Positions 45,349-54,444 of a stretch of DNA of 64,000 nt are shown here, in pieces. Origin of the DNA: Myxococcales bacterium (lineage in GTDB: Bacteria; Myxococcota_A; Polyangia; Palsa-1104; JAEUJZ01); NCBI GenBank assembly GCA_016794505.1, contig JAEUJZ010000086.1:20761-84760 (forward strand). Direction: 5' to 3'. The notes beneath the pieces are model-generated. The model did not search any database and was not told the DNA's origin. It saw nothing but the letters and a program-made list of their open reading frames with translations. The stretch's first letter is position 1, and the number at the start of each line of letters is the position of its first letter. A program made the translations under genes and the position numbers.

Positions 45349-46738
45349 CGACATCGGCCGGCTTCTTCAGGAAGCGGTCGAGCTGCATCTTCTTAAGCCA
45401 CAGCGCCTCGCCGACGGGAGCGCCGCCCTTCGCCACGGCCACGTCATCGCCACGGGCATCACCGATGCGCAGCACGACAGGTGCGCCGGCCTTGGGACCG
45501 CCTCTGCGCGCGATCGTGACGGTCGCTCGCGGCTTGGCCAGCGAGGCAAGCTCGGGAGCCCCCGCCGCCACAAAGCCCGAGCCATTGAGACCATCGAAGC
45601 TCTCGGCGATCGACTTCAGCTTGCCCTCGTCGGCGTCGGCCAGCTTGTCGGCTTTCCAGGTCTTGTCGGCGGCGCGAACCACCAGCACATCGGTGCCCTG
45701 GGCCACGGTGACGCTGTCGATCTGATCCGCTTTCAAGCTGACCAGCGACTTGTCGCCCAGGTCGGCTGGCACGTGTGCGATCGACTCCATGCTCCACTTC
45801 TTGACGGTGAAGATCTGCGGGGCGTCGAGGGCTTGTACGTGATAATCCTCGCCCTTGATGCTGCCGATGCGGATACCTACCGACTTACCGTCTTTGAACG
45901 CGACCTGCACTTCGATCTGACCAGGCGCCCCGGCGGCGAGCCCAAGCTCTTCGGGCTTGCCTGCGTCGAGGAATTCCCCCGCGCGCAGTGTCGCGACACC
46001 TTGAGCGATGCGATTGACCAGAGCGTGGTCTAGCTCGACACCGGGCTTGAGCGTCGTGATCGTGCCTTCGGCGAGCTTCCACTTGGCGTCGAAGATGCCG
46101 GGGGCCTTGTCTTTGTCGCCACCGGCTGCGGGCTGGCGTTCCAGCACCACCTTGCTGCCGCCGCTGCTCAGCGTGACCTTCTGCGCCTCGTCGGCTTTCT
46201 GATCGAAGATCACGTGATCGCGCCAGCTCTTGCCGTCGCGCTTGAATGTCGACGTGAACAGATCGCTGGCCTGCCACACTTCGTCCTTGCCGGCGATGCG
46301 CACCATCGTCGAGCTACCGGCGGACTTGCCCAGAAACAGATCCGCGATCACAGCGCCGCTTGCGTCCTTGGCGACTACATGCACGGCTTTTTCGTCGCTG
46401 ACTTCGAGATCGGCGTGGCGGTCTTTCTGCTGCGTCGTGATGTCGCCCCACTTGATCTTTTCAAGTGCCTCGACTGCCGACTTGGCGGCGTTCTGATCGG
46501 CGGGCTTGTCATAGGGCGCGGTGACCTGCCATTTTTCGCCCTTCTTGGTCAGCGTGATCTTGTCGCCACCGCCGGGCTGGCTGATGTCCAGCGTGGCGAT
46601 GTTCGCAGCCTTGATCTCGGCGATGGCTCGCGGTTTCTCGCCGATGCGCTCGCCCTTTTCCGGCGTGCGCATGGCATAGAAGGCAAGACCCAACAGGGCG
46701 ACGAGAGCGCCCAGCGCAAAGAGATTTTTCTTCTCCAT
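45332..46738 (-). CDS. DUF4340-domain protein of a Gld-type ABC locus
   Basis: This 468-residue protein has an N-terminal membrane anchor (LFALGALVALLGLAFYAM) and a long extracytoplasmic beta-rich part with repeats of the DUF4340 type: each repeat runs KxxxxWxVxxPxxxxAD and the like. DUF4340 proteins commonly follow ABC-transporter genes GldA/GldF/GldG. Here it is the last gene of such a unit, 24 bases after the GldG-like gene. The family may bind or hand over the exported substrate; this is inference from context. Confidence 0.88.
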   Translation of the reverse strand: MEKKNLFALGALVALLGLAFYAMRTPEKGERIGEKPRAIAEIKAANIATLDISQPGGGDKITLTKKGEKWQVTAPYDKPADQNAAKSAVEALEKIKWGDITTQQKDRHADLEVSDEKAVHVVAKDASGAVIADLFLGKSAGSSTMVRIAGKDEVWQASDLFTSTFKRDGKSWRDHVIFDQKADEAQKVTLSSGGSKVVLERQPAAGGDKDKAPGIFDAKWKLAEGTITTLKPGVELDHALVNRIAQGVATLRAGEFLDAGKPEELGLAAGAPGQIEVQVAFKDGKSVGIRIGSIKGEDYHVQALDAPQIFTVKKWSMESIAHVPADLGDKSLVSLKADQIDSVTVAQGTDVLVVRAADKTWKADKLADADEGKLKSIAESFDGLNGSGFVAAGAPELASLAKPRATVTIARRGGPKAGAPVVLRIGDARGDDVAVAKGGAPVGEALWLKKMQLDRFLKKPADVAKDKK

Positions 46739-46762
46739 GGAACGTACTCTCCTCGTCGTGAA

Positions 46763-48448
46763 CTACAGCTTGGCCGTGGAGCGAGCGCTTGATCGGATGC
46801 GCCAGCGAATCAGACCAATCAGCAAGAGCAGCAGAGGCAGACCGACGATGTTGCCGGCCTTGATCAGCGTGACGGTGCCTTCCTTGACCTGATCCAGCGG
46901 GCGGCTCTGCATGCCCTTGTTGCGCACCTGGGCCAGCGCTTCGTCCTGCGCCAGCCAGTCGACGATGTTCAGGGCATACGCGAGGTTGGCGACGTAAAGC
47001 TGCAGGCCGCTGCGCAGGCCCAGGTTCACGTACTGATCGCTGATGAAGTCCGAGTCGGCGATGACCACCAAGCGTGAGCTAGCCGGAGACTCGGAGATCA
47101 TCGGATCGACACCAGGCTGACTGACATTGCCGTCGACCTTGCTGCCGTCTTCCTTGACCGCTTGCTTGCCGGCGAAGGCGCTCTTGAACTTGCCGCTTCC
47201 GGCATAGGCGACGGGGAACGGGCCCTTGTCGGTGCCGATGGTCATATCGCGCGGACGCTGCGTCGGCATGAACACGAACGGACCCTGCGGACGCCACGAC
47301 TCTTTGCTGGTCTCAGCGAGCTTGGTCCAGGTGACGTTGCCCTTGCCTTCCTTGGCTTCGCCGATGAGCTCCAGCGAGCTGGCATAGGGGAAGATGGCTG
47401 CCTTGAGGCCGGTGTTGATCTGGTGGACCTGCGGCAAGGGACCGGCGATCAAGAACACCGGGTGGTTGACGCCTAGCATCTGCCCGCCGACCATCACCGG
47501 CCCGATGTAGTTCTGCATGTCGAGGATGATGTCCTGCTTGATCTTCACGCCGTAGGCCGACAGCAGGTCGTCGAGGTTGGCCTCGTTGTTCTGCGCGATC
47601 TGCGGCATGTCCATGCCCGGCATCATCATGCCGCGCGGCGTCTGCAGGGTCTGCCCGTCGACGAAGATGCCCAGCGACTTGCCGCGCATCAGGAACTGGT
47701 CAAGCACGTACTTGGCGCGATCCGAAAACGGCTGCTTGGCACCGATGACAAACACCGCATCGACATCCTGCGGAATCGTCGCCTTAAGCTCGACCGTCGT
47801 CGTCTCATAGCCGGTCTTTTTGAGCTGCTCGGACAGGATCTGCAGCCCACTGCCGTGGCCCCCGCCGGGCGTCAGCTCTCCTTCGCTGTTGGCAAAGGCG
47901 ATCTTGCGCTTCTTGACCGTCATCTGCTTGATGAGGCCCGAGATCTCGAACTCAAGCCCGGCGTCGTTTTCGATGATCGGGATCGACTCGATCTCGCCGT
48001 GATAGTCGAGGCCGACGCCGAGGTAGGTGCTGCCGATCTCGAACTTGTTGGCCGAGACGACGCCGCGGTTTGACTTCTGGACTTTGTACTTCTGCGCTTC
48101 CTCTTCCTTCTTGCTGTCGCCTTCGCCGATCTTGATCACTTCTAGCTTCAGCTTGCCGTCGGAATACGTCTCGTATTCGGACAGAAGGTCGCGCACGAAC
48201 TGAGCGTGCTGCTTAAACGGCGGCTTCAGGTCTTCGCTCATGAAGAGCTTGACGTTGAGTCGGTCGGGCAGGTTCTTGACCAGATCCTTGGATCCCTGCG
48301 ACAGCGTGTAGACCTTTTCCGTGGTCAGGTCCAAGCGCTTAAAGAAGCGCGTGCCGACGAAGTTCGCCGCGCCCAATGCGGCGATGGTCAGGATCACAAA
48401 ACCGACGGCATTGGCGCCGGTCTTGCCTTTGTGTAGCGGCTGAGACAT
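46763..48448 (-). CDS. GldG-like ABC-associated protein
   Basis: This 561-residue protein has an N-terminal membrane helix (AVGFVILTIAALGAANFVG), a large periplasmic part with an ABC-type uncharacterised domain, and a C-terminal helix (NIVGLPLLLLLIGLIRWRI). The pattern IADSDFISDQYVNLG near the C-terminus is typical of the family. The stop lies 24 bases before DUF4340; the start overlaps the upstream permease stop by one base. Together with GldA- and GldF-like proteins it forms the exporter linked to gliding in Bacteroidetes; in other phyla the role is unknown. Confidence 0.88.
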   Translation of the reverse strand: MSQPLHKGKTGANAVGFVILTIAALGAANFVGTRFFKRLDLTTEKVYTLSQGSKDLVKNLPDRLNVKLFMSEDLKPPFKQHAQFVRDLLSEYETYSDGKLKLEVIKIGEGDSKKEEEAQKYKVQKSNRGVVSANKFEIGSTYLGVGLDYHGEIESIPIIENDAGLEFEISGLIKQMTVKKRKIAFANSEGELTPGGGHGSGLQILSEQLKKTGYETTTVELKATIPQDVDAVFVIGAKQPFSDRAKYVLDQFLMRGKSLGIFVDGQTLQTPRGMMMPGMDMPQIAQNNEANLDDLLSAYGVKIKQDIILDMQNYIGPVMVGGQMLGVNHPVFLIAGPLPQVHQINTGLKAAIFPYASSLELIGEAKEGKGNVTWTKLAETSKESWRPQGPFVFMPTQRPRDMTIGTDKGPFPVAYAGSGKFKSAFAGKQAVKEDGSKVDGNVSQPGVDPMISESPASSRLVVIADSDFISDQYVNLGLRSGLQLYVANLAYALNIVDWLAQDEALAQVRNKGMQSRPLDQVKEGTVTLIKAGNIVGLPLLLLLIGLIRWRIRSSARSTAKL

Positions 48449-49164
48449 TAGCGCCACCTCCGGCTGTCGAGCGTCGCCTGCGTAACCAGCAAGCACGACG
48501 TGATGAGGGTTCCAAAGTACAGCAGGTCACGGGTATCGATGACTCCGCGAGCCATGCCGCTGACGTGGCGATCCATGCCCAGCCAGTCCAAGAACGGCTG
48601 CACCGTCGGTGGGAAGATCTGCACGACCTTGCCGATCAGCCACAGGATCAGGCACAGCAGCACCGCGCCGATAAACGCAACGATCTGGTTCTTGGTGAAG
48701 GACGAGGTCATAAGCCCAATCGCCATATAGGTTGCAGCGACGAGGAACAGACCCAGAAAGCCCGCGAAAGCCGGGCCTTTGTCCAGCGGGCCGATCATCG
48801 CGACGGTGACGCCGAAGATGGCCATCATCACCATGGCGAAGGCGAACACGCCAAGCGCCGCCAGGTACTTGCCCAGCACGACATCCCAGTCGGTGAGCGG
48901 CATGGTCAGAAGCAGTTCAAGCGTGTCATTGCTGCGCTCTTCGGCGAGCAGGCGCATGGTGATCGCCGGCCCGACGATGGCGACGAGCAGCGTCGTCCAG
49001 AAGCCATCGAATAGCTCGCGCAGGTCGGCTTGACCTTGCAGGAACAGCGCGCTGAAGAACAGCAGCGCCGACAGAAGCAGAAACACCGCGACCACCACAT
49101 AAGCGATCGGCGAGTTGAAGTACGCGCCTAGCTCTCGGCGCGCAATGACGAACATGTTTTTCAT
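48448..49164 (-). CDS. ABC-2-type permease, GldF-like
   Basis: This 238-residue membrane protein has six hydrophobic helices. It opens with FVIARRELGAYFNSPIAYV and contains MRLLAEERSNDTLELLLTMPLTDWDVVLGKY, the conserved coupling segment of GldF/NosY-like permeases. It lies between the ATP-binding and GldG-like genes in one operon, 38 bases after the ATPase stop. It should form the pore of the exporter. Confidence 0.93.
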   Translation of the reverse strand: MKNMFVIARRELGAYFNSPIAYVVVAVFLLLSALLFFSALFLQGQADLRELFDGFWTTLLVAIVGPAITMRLLAEERSNDTLELLLTMPLTDWDVVLGKYLAALGVFAFAMVMMAIFGVTVAMIGPLDKGPAFAGFLGLFLVAATYMAIGLMTSSFTKNQIVAFIGAVLLCLILWLIGKVVQIFPPTVQPFLDWLGMDRHVSGMARGVIDTRDLLYFGTLITSCLLVTQATLDSRRWR

Positions 49165-49202
49165 CGTCTTCTCCGCAGCATCAGGAGTTGGCTAACCGAG
49201 AC

Positions 49203-50255
49203 CTATTTCGACTTTCGCCCAGGCGTTCCGCTGGTCAGCGTGCGGAACACGTCTTCCAGGGAGGCCTTTTCACGCCGCATTTCCAGCAAGGTCAGGCCTT
49301 TTTCCGTCGCCATACGGAAGATGTCGGCGCGCGGATCTTGGCCTTCTTGGGCGATGACGACGAAGTGGTGATTGTCCTTACCTGCCTCTTCGCCGGGCGC
49401 TGGATCTACGGAGCGGACCGAGGCCACGCCTTTTACCGCGGTCAGCCCCTCGCGGGCGTCCTCGACCCGACCGACTAGCTCGACGCGAAGCTCCTGCGCG
49501 CCCTGCGCCTTGCGCGATAGCTCGTCGGGCGTGCCATCGGCGGCGATCTGTCCCTTGCTGATGATCAGCATGCGCGAACAGGTCGCCTGCACTTCCTGCA
49601 TGATGTGCGTCGAGAAAATGACCGTCTTGCTCTTGCCGATGTCTTTGATGACCTGGCGGATCTCGACGATCTGATTGGGGTCCAGGCCCGACGTGGGCTC
49701 GTCGAGGATCAGCACCTCGGGCTCGTGCAGGATGGCCTGCGCCAGGCCGACGCGCTGCTTCAAGCCCTTGGATAGCTCGCCGATCAAAAAGCCGAGGCGG
49801 TCGCCCAAGCCACACTGTTCGACCACTTGACGCAAGCGCCGGGTACGTCCTGCGCCCGTCGGCAGGCCACGGACATCGGATGCGAAGTTCAGGTACTCCA
49901 GCACCGTCATGTCTTTGTAAAGGGGCGTGCCCTCGGGCAGGTAGCCGATGCGGGCGCGGGCTTCCAGCGAATGGTCCAGCACGTCGTACCCCGCGACCTC
50001 GGCCCGGCCGGCGGTCGGCGACAAGTACGACGTCAGGATCTTCATCGTCGTGGTCTTGCCGGCTCCGTTGGGTCCCAGGAACCCGAGGATTTCGCCGGCA
50101 TGGACATCAAACGAGATGCCCGCGACGGCTTTGACGTTGCCGTAGTTCTTGGTCAGCCCATCGACATGAATCATCGTTCGGCCTTGGGCTCGTCCCTGCG
50201 TCCGGCCCCCGCCGGATGCTGTTCCGCTGGCGTGACTCTCTGCGACTTCAGCCAT
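49203..50255 (-). CDS. ABC transporter ATP-binding protein, GldA-like
   Basis: This 350-residue ATPase has Walker A GPNGAGKTT (61-69), the Q-loop region, the signature LSKGLKQRVGLAQA (Lys in place of the second Ser/Gly of LSGGQ), Walker B LILDEPTSGLDP and the switch His in STHIM. A C-terminal domain of about 100 residues is extra relative to minimal ABC ATPases. The start at 50255 lies after GGGGTCAC; an internal ATG at 50174 just before the core is an alternative, and the longer frame to 50339 seems unlikely. It is the first gene of the GldA-F-G/DUF4340 unit. Confidence 0.92.
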   Translation of the reverse strand: MAEVAESHASGTASGGGRTQGRAQGRTMIHVDGLTKNYGNVKAVAGISFDVHAGEILGFLGPNGAGKTTTMKILTSYLSPTAGRAEVAGYDVLDHSLEARARIGYLPEGTPLYKDMTVLEYLNFASDVRGLPTGAGRTRRLRQVVEQCGLGDRLGFLIGELSKGLKQRVGLAQAILHEPEVLILDEPTSGLDPNQIVEIRQVIKDIGKSKTVIFSTHIMQEVQATCSRMLIISKGQIAADGTPDELSRKAQGAQELRVELVGRVEDAREGLTAVKGVASVRSVDPAPGEEAGKDNHHFVVIAQEGQDPRADIFRMATEKGLTLLEMRREKASLEDVFRTLTSGTPGRKSK

Positions 50256-50588
50256 CGTGACCCCGTGTGGAAAGTGTTGGTTGGTTGTGCTGGACAGCAG
50301 CGAATGAAGGATTGAAGCGGTGGGGCAAAATAAGGTCACCCCACCAGCCTGTCAAGAACCTGACATGGACCGCTTCGGGCTCAAAATGTTTGGACTTCTG
50401 CGCCTATTCCCGCGGCCCTGTCGCAGCCCCTGGGGCGGACCGCTACCCGCAGGCGGGAAGGTTCGGCAGGTCGCGCCGGTCAGGCAGGTCGAGCCGGTCC
50501 GGCAGGTCGAGCCGGTCCAGCAGGTCGGGTACGCGGGGACCACTCTGCGTCGTCCAAATCCGGTCCGCTTGCCGTACCATGAGAGGCC
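50256..50588. other. 333-bp divergent spacer with hairpin and tandem repeat
   Basis: Between the leftward ABC operon and the rightward rhomboid gene. It contains a 7-bp inverted repeat GGTGGGG/CCCCACC (50319-50325/50339-50345) with a 13-nt loop in the probable ABC promoter region, and an 18-bp tandem repeat (50465-50528). Open frames through it are low-complexity and I do not call a gene. Confidence 0.5.
50465..50528. repeat. 18-bp tandem repeat, about 3.5 copies
   Basis: Units of GGCAGGTCG(A/C)GCCGGTC(A/C) start at 50465, 50483 and 50501, with a partial fourth unit at 50519. Copies two and three differ only at the last base. Non-coding, upstream of the rhomboid gene. Confidence 0.8.
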
Positions 50589-51191
50589 GTGCTACCGGCT
50601 CGCCTTCGCTTTTTCTTCGCCCTGACTGCGGTCTGGGCGGCGCTGTTCGCGCTGGGACTGGCTGTGGACGATCGTCTCGACGGTCCGTGGCTGTTGTCTG
50701 CGCCGACGCTGACTCGCTTGGGGGCGCTCAGCCTGCCGGTGCAGCAGCCGGACGCGGTCCTGCGCGTCCTTTGCACGCTGTTTCTGCACAGCGATCTTCT
50801 GCACCTTGCGGGCAACATCGCTGCCTTGGCGCTGATCGTCGCGACGTGGCCGCTTGCCGGCGTGGGATCGCTTTCGCTGGTGCTGCTCGGTGGTGGCTGC
50901 CTGGCGGCGCTGGGCAGCATGGTCGCGTACTCGCACGGCATTTCGGTCGGGCCCTCGGGAGCCCTCTGTGCCGCCCTGGGCATGGCGCTTGTTCTGCCTG
51001 CTCGACTGGGTCGGCGACTGCTGTGGGGTGGGTTGGCCGCGGCCTTTTTGCTGGGCGGCGCGCTGTCCGGCGGTGATCAGGGCGCCCATGTCGGAGGCCT
51101 GCTGGCAGGCCTACTGTTTGGCGGCGTGCGCTGCCTGACGCCCATCGTGCTGCGGCGCCTGGCTGACCGTCCGACCGCGGCGCGTCTGTGA
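50589..51191 (+). CDS. rhomboid-family intramembrane serine protease
   Basis: This 200-residue membrane protein starts at a GTG (50589) after GAGAGG. It has about six helices. The catalytic pair is Ser123 in GPSGALCAALG and His167 in GAHVGGLLAG; HLAGN (72-76) supplies the conserved Asn. The sequence matches the small bacterial rhomboids that cut single-span membrane proteins within the bilayer. Substrates are unknown; no rhomboid substrate is recognisable next door. Confidence 0.88.
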   Translation: MLPARLRFFFALTAVWAALFALGLAVDDRLDGPWLLSAPTLTRLGALSLPVQQPDAVLRVLCTLFLHSDLLHLAGNIAALALIVATWPLAGVGSLSLVLLGGGCLAALGSMVAYSHGISVGPSGALCAALGMALVLPARLGRRLLWGGLAAAFLLGGALSGGDQGAHVGGLLAGLLFGGVRCLTPIVLRRLADRPTAARL

Positions 51192-51288
51192 CCCGCACCT
51201 TGTACCGCGATGGCGACACCACAGCCTGCCGACGCCATCGCCTGCCACCCCATCGTCTCGTCGACCCGGATTGAGATCGGAGCCTCTC

Positions 51289-52965
51289 ATGACGACCCTT
51301 CCTTCTTCATTAGACATTGCCCAGCGCGCCACGCTGCGTCCCATCGTCGAGGTGGCTGCCGAGCTTGGCGTCGCGCCCGACGATCTAGAGCCATATGGCC
51401 GGTACAAGGCCAAGCTGCCGCTGTCGCTGGCCGAAAAGCCGAGCCGCGGTCAGTTGATCTTGGTGACCGGCATCAACCCGACGACCGCAGGCGAGGGCAA
51501 GACCACCACCTGCATTGGCCTGGTGCAGGCGCTGCGTCGTCTTGGCAAGCGGGCCATCGCCTGCCTGCGTCAGCCCAGCTTGGGTCCAGTCTTCGGCGTC
51601 AAAGGTGGGGCGACCGGCGCGGGTTATTCGCAGGTGCTGCCGATGGCCGATATCAACCTGCACTTCACCGGAGACTTCCACGCCGTGTCCAGCGCACATG
51701 CGCTGCTGTCAGCATTACTTGACAATCATTTGCATTTCGGAAATTCGCTGAGCATCGATCTCGATCGCATCTTCTGGCCGCGTGCGGTGGACATGAACGA
51801 TCGCGCGCTGCGCCGCATTCGCGTTGGTGTCGGCGGCGGCAATTACGGTGTCGAGCGCAGCGACCGCTTTGTCATCACCTCGGCCAGCGAGGTCATGGCT
51901 GTCTTGGCCTTGGCCCGCGACCTGGACGATCTGCAGGCGCGTCTTTCGCGCATCGTCGTTGGCTTTGACCGCGGCTCACCCGAACGGGCCATCCGCGCCG
52001 CTGATCTGGGAGCCTCGGGAGCCATGGCTCTGTTGCTGCGCGATGCGCTGCGTCCCAACCTGGTGCAGACCCTTGAAGGCGCGCCTGCCCTGGTTCACGC
52101 CGGGCCGTTTGCCAACATCGCGCACGGCTGTAGCTCGCTGATCGCGACGCGCACGGCCCTCGCGGTGTCTGACTATGTCGTCACGGAAGCCGGCTTTGGA
52201 TCGGACTTGGGGGCAGAAAAGTTCTTTGACATCAAGTGCCGGGCCGGTGGGCTGGATCCCAAGCTGGCGGTGCTGGTAGCCACCGTACGAGCGCTCAAGC
52301 TCAACGGCGGAGCAGATGCAAAGAACTTGCAACAAGAAAACCTGCCCGCGCTGCAGCAGGGCTTGCCCAATCTGGCCCGCCACATCGACAACCTGCGCCA
52401 GTTCGGCGTGCCGGTTGTGGTCGCAGTCAATCGCTTCGCCGATGATCACGCAGCCGAGCTTGCCTGCGTGCAGGACTTTGCCGCGGCGCAGGGGCTGCGG
52501 GTCGCGTTGAGCGATGTTGTGGCCCAGGGGGGAGCAGGTGGCGAAGCGCTGGGTCAGGCCGTGCTGTCGCAGCTTGCCGAAGGCGGCGCCCGCTACCGGC
52601 CGCTGTACGCGCTCGATCAGCCGCTGTCTGAAAAGATCCAGACCATCGCCACGAAGGTCTATGGTGCCGACGGAGTCGACTACAGCGAAGAGGCGGCCCA
52701 GGACATCGAGCGGCTGGAACGAGCGGGCCTTTCCGGCTTGGGAGTATGCATTGCCAAGACGCAGTATTCCTTCAGCGATGATCCCAAGCGCTTGGGATCA
52801 CCGCGCGGCTTCCGCATTCGCATAAGCGGTGTGTCGCCGGCTGCGGGGCCCGGCTTTGTGGTGGCGCGGGCGGGCGACATCATGACCATGCCCGGCCTGT
52901 CCAAGAGCCCCGCTGCCTTGCGCATGCGCCTGCGCTCGGATGGCTCGGCCGAAGGGCTCTTCTAA
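51289..52965 (+). CDS. fhs: formate--tetrahydrofolate ligase
   Basis: This 558-residue enzyme makes 10-formyl-THF from formate, THF and ATP. The P-loop TTAGEGKTTT (about 65-74) and the long conserved segments RQPSLGPVFGVKGGATGAGYSQVLPM and HFTGDFHAVSSAHALLSALLDN are typical. The C-terminus ends in GDIMTMPGLSKSPAA, also conserved. A glycine- or folate-type riboswitch was looked for upstream and not found. It lies 63 bases before hen1 on the same strand; a link between one-carbon supply and Hen1 methylation is possible but only inferred. Confidence 0.96.
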   Translation: MTTLPSSLDIAQRATLRPIVEVAAELGVAPDDLEPYGRYKAKLPLSLAEKPSRGQLILVTGINPTTAGEGKTTTCIGLVQALRRLGKRAIACLRQPSLGPVFGVKGGATGAGYSQVLPMADINLHFTGDFHAVSSAHALLSALLDNHLHFGNSLSIDLDRIFWPRAVDMNDRALRRIRVGVGGGNYGVERSDRFVITSASEVMAVLALARDLDDLQARLSRIVVGFDRGSPERAIRAADLGASGAMALLLRDALRPNLVQTLEGAPALVHAGPFANIAHGCSSLIATRTALAVSDYVVTEAGFGSDLGAEKFFDIKCRAGGLDPKLAVLVATVRALKLNGGADAKNLQQENLPALQQGLPNLARHIDNLRQFGVPVVVAVNRFADDHAAELACVQDFAAAQGLRVALSDVVAQGGAGGEALGQAVLSQLAEGGARYRPLYALDQPLSEKIQTIATKVYGADGVDYSEEAAQDIERLERAGLSGLGVCIAKTQYSFSDDPKRLGSPRGFRIRISGVSPAAGPGFVVARAGDIMTMPGLSKSPAALRMRLRSDGSAEGLF

Positions 52966-53028
52966 CCCATCACGCCAGCACGATTTGCAAAAGAATTGCA
53001 GATCGTGTTGCAAGGACTTTGCATCTTT

Positions 53029-54444
53029 ATGTTGCTTACGATCTCGACCACCTATGTGCCGGCCACGGATCTTGGCTATCTTTTGGGCAAGAATCCTGCG
53101 CGTGTGCAGACCTTTGACTTGGCCTATGGCAAGGCGCACGTCTTTTATCCCGAAGCGACGAGCGAGCGCTGCACCGCGGCCTTGGCCTTGGACATCGATC
53201 CGATTGGCTTGGTGCGCGGACGGCGTCCGGGGGAAGCCGGCACGGTGGCTGACTATGTCAACGATCGGCCGTACGTTGCCTCGTCGCTTTTGAGCGTGGC
53301 GATTGCGCAGGTCTATGGGTCGGCACTGGGCGGCAAGTGCCGCGATCGTCCCGAGCTTGCGCAGACGGCGATCCCGCTTTGTATCGAGCTAGCCGTGCTG
53401 CCCTGTCACGGTGGTGAAGCGCTGCTGCGTCGCCTGTTCGAGCCGCTTGGCTATGCCGTCGAAGCCGAGCGCCTGCCCTTAGATCCGCAGTTTCCTGAGT
53501 GGGGGCAGAGCCTGTACTTCCACGTTCGCTTGTGCAGGACCGCAAAGCTGTCGGATGTGCTGTCGCACTTGTATGTGCTGATTCCAGTTCTCGACGACGA
53601 AAAGCACTATTGGGTGGGCGAGGATGAGGTCGAAAAGCTGATCGAAAAGGGCGAAGGCTGGCTTGAGACGCACCCGGAAAAAGGCACGATCGCGCTGCGC
53701 TATCTAAAGCATCGCCACGGCCTTGCGCGCTTGGCGCTCGATCGCTTGATCGCCGAAGAGTCGACTGAGATCGAAGCAAGTGATGAGCAGGCGGGAGCCG
53801 CAGAAGAAGCGGTCGAGCGCGGCTTGTCGCTTAACGAAGCGCGCATGCAAGCGGTGGCACACGTGCTGGCTGAGGCGGGCGCGACGACGGTCATCGACCT
53901 GGGCTGCGGCGAAGGTCGGCTCTTGCGGACGCTGATCCGCGACAAGCGATACAGCAAGCTTTCGGGGGTCGATGTGTCGCCGCGCGTGCTCGATGTGGCG
54001 GCCAGTCGGCTGCGGCTTTCCGACATGACCGACAAACAGCGCGAGCGCGTCGCGCTGTTCCAAGGGGCGTTGACCTATCGCGACAAGCGCTTTTCGGGAT
54101 ACGACGCAGCGACGCTGATCGAAGTGATCGAGCACCTGGATGTCGAGCGCTTGCCTGCCTTGGTACGCGTGGTCTTTGCCTTTGCGCGACCGCGTACCGT
54201 CGTAGTGACGACTCCGAATGTCGAGTACAACCATCGGTTCAGCAGCCTGCCTGCGGGTCAGCTTCGTCATGCGGATCATCGCTTCGAATGGACGCGTGCC
54301 GAGTTTGCAAAGTGGGCGGAAGCAGTAGGCAAAGAACACGGCTACAGCGTCCGCCTGTCGGGCATCGGCGAGCTCGATGATGCCTTGGGACCACCAACGC
54401 AGCTGGCAGTCTTTGCGCTGGGTCGATCGGAGGGCCAGCCATGA
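53029..54444 (+). CDS. hen1: bacterial Hen1 RNA 3'-terminal 2'-O-methyltransferase
   Basis: This 471-residue protein has the N-terminal Hen1 ligase-activating domain (1-245; begins MLLTISTTYVPATDLGYLL) and a C-terminal methyltransferase. The methyltransferase has motif I VIDLGCGEGRLL (288-299), the metal-binding EVIEH (365-369), and histidines near 402-417. Hen1 methylates the 2'-OH of a broken RNA end before ligation, making the repaired RNA resistant to renewed cleavage. The start is at the canonical MLLTI; the frame is open 33 bases further upstream. It overlaps pnkp by 4 bases (ATGA). Confidence 0.95.
   Translation: MLLTISTTYVPATDLGYLLGKNPARVQTFDLAYGKAHVFYPEATSERCTAALALDIDPIGLVRGRRPGEAGTVADYVNDRPYVASSLLSVAIAQVYGSALGGKCRDRPELAQTAIPLCIELAVLPCHGGEALLRRLFEPLGYAVEAERLPLDPQFPEWGQSLYFHVRLCRTAKLSDVLSHLYVLIPVLDDEKHYWVGEDEVEKLIEKGEGWLETHPEKGTIALRYLKHRHGLARLALDRLIAEESTEIEASDEQAGAAEEAVERGLSLNEARMQAVAHVLAEAGATTVIDLGCGEGRLLRTLIRDKRYSKLSGVDVSPRVLDVAASRLRLSDMTDKQRERVALFQGALTYRDKRFSGYDAATLIEVIEHLDVERLPALVRVVFAFARPRTVVVTTPNVEYNHRFSSLPAGQLRHADHRFEWTRAEFAKWAEAVGKEHGYSVRLSGIGELDDALGPPTQLAVFALGRSEGQP

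Noticed and set aside
50320..50625. Small frame with repeated VRQVEPV
   Set aside because: It only reflects the 18-bp tandem repeat and overlaps the rhomboid start; no ribosome-binding site.
51192..51288. Possible riboswitch before fhs
   Set aside because: No glycine, folate or SAM riboswitch core could be recognised in the 97-base leader.
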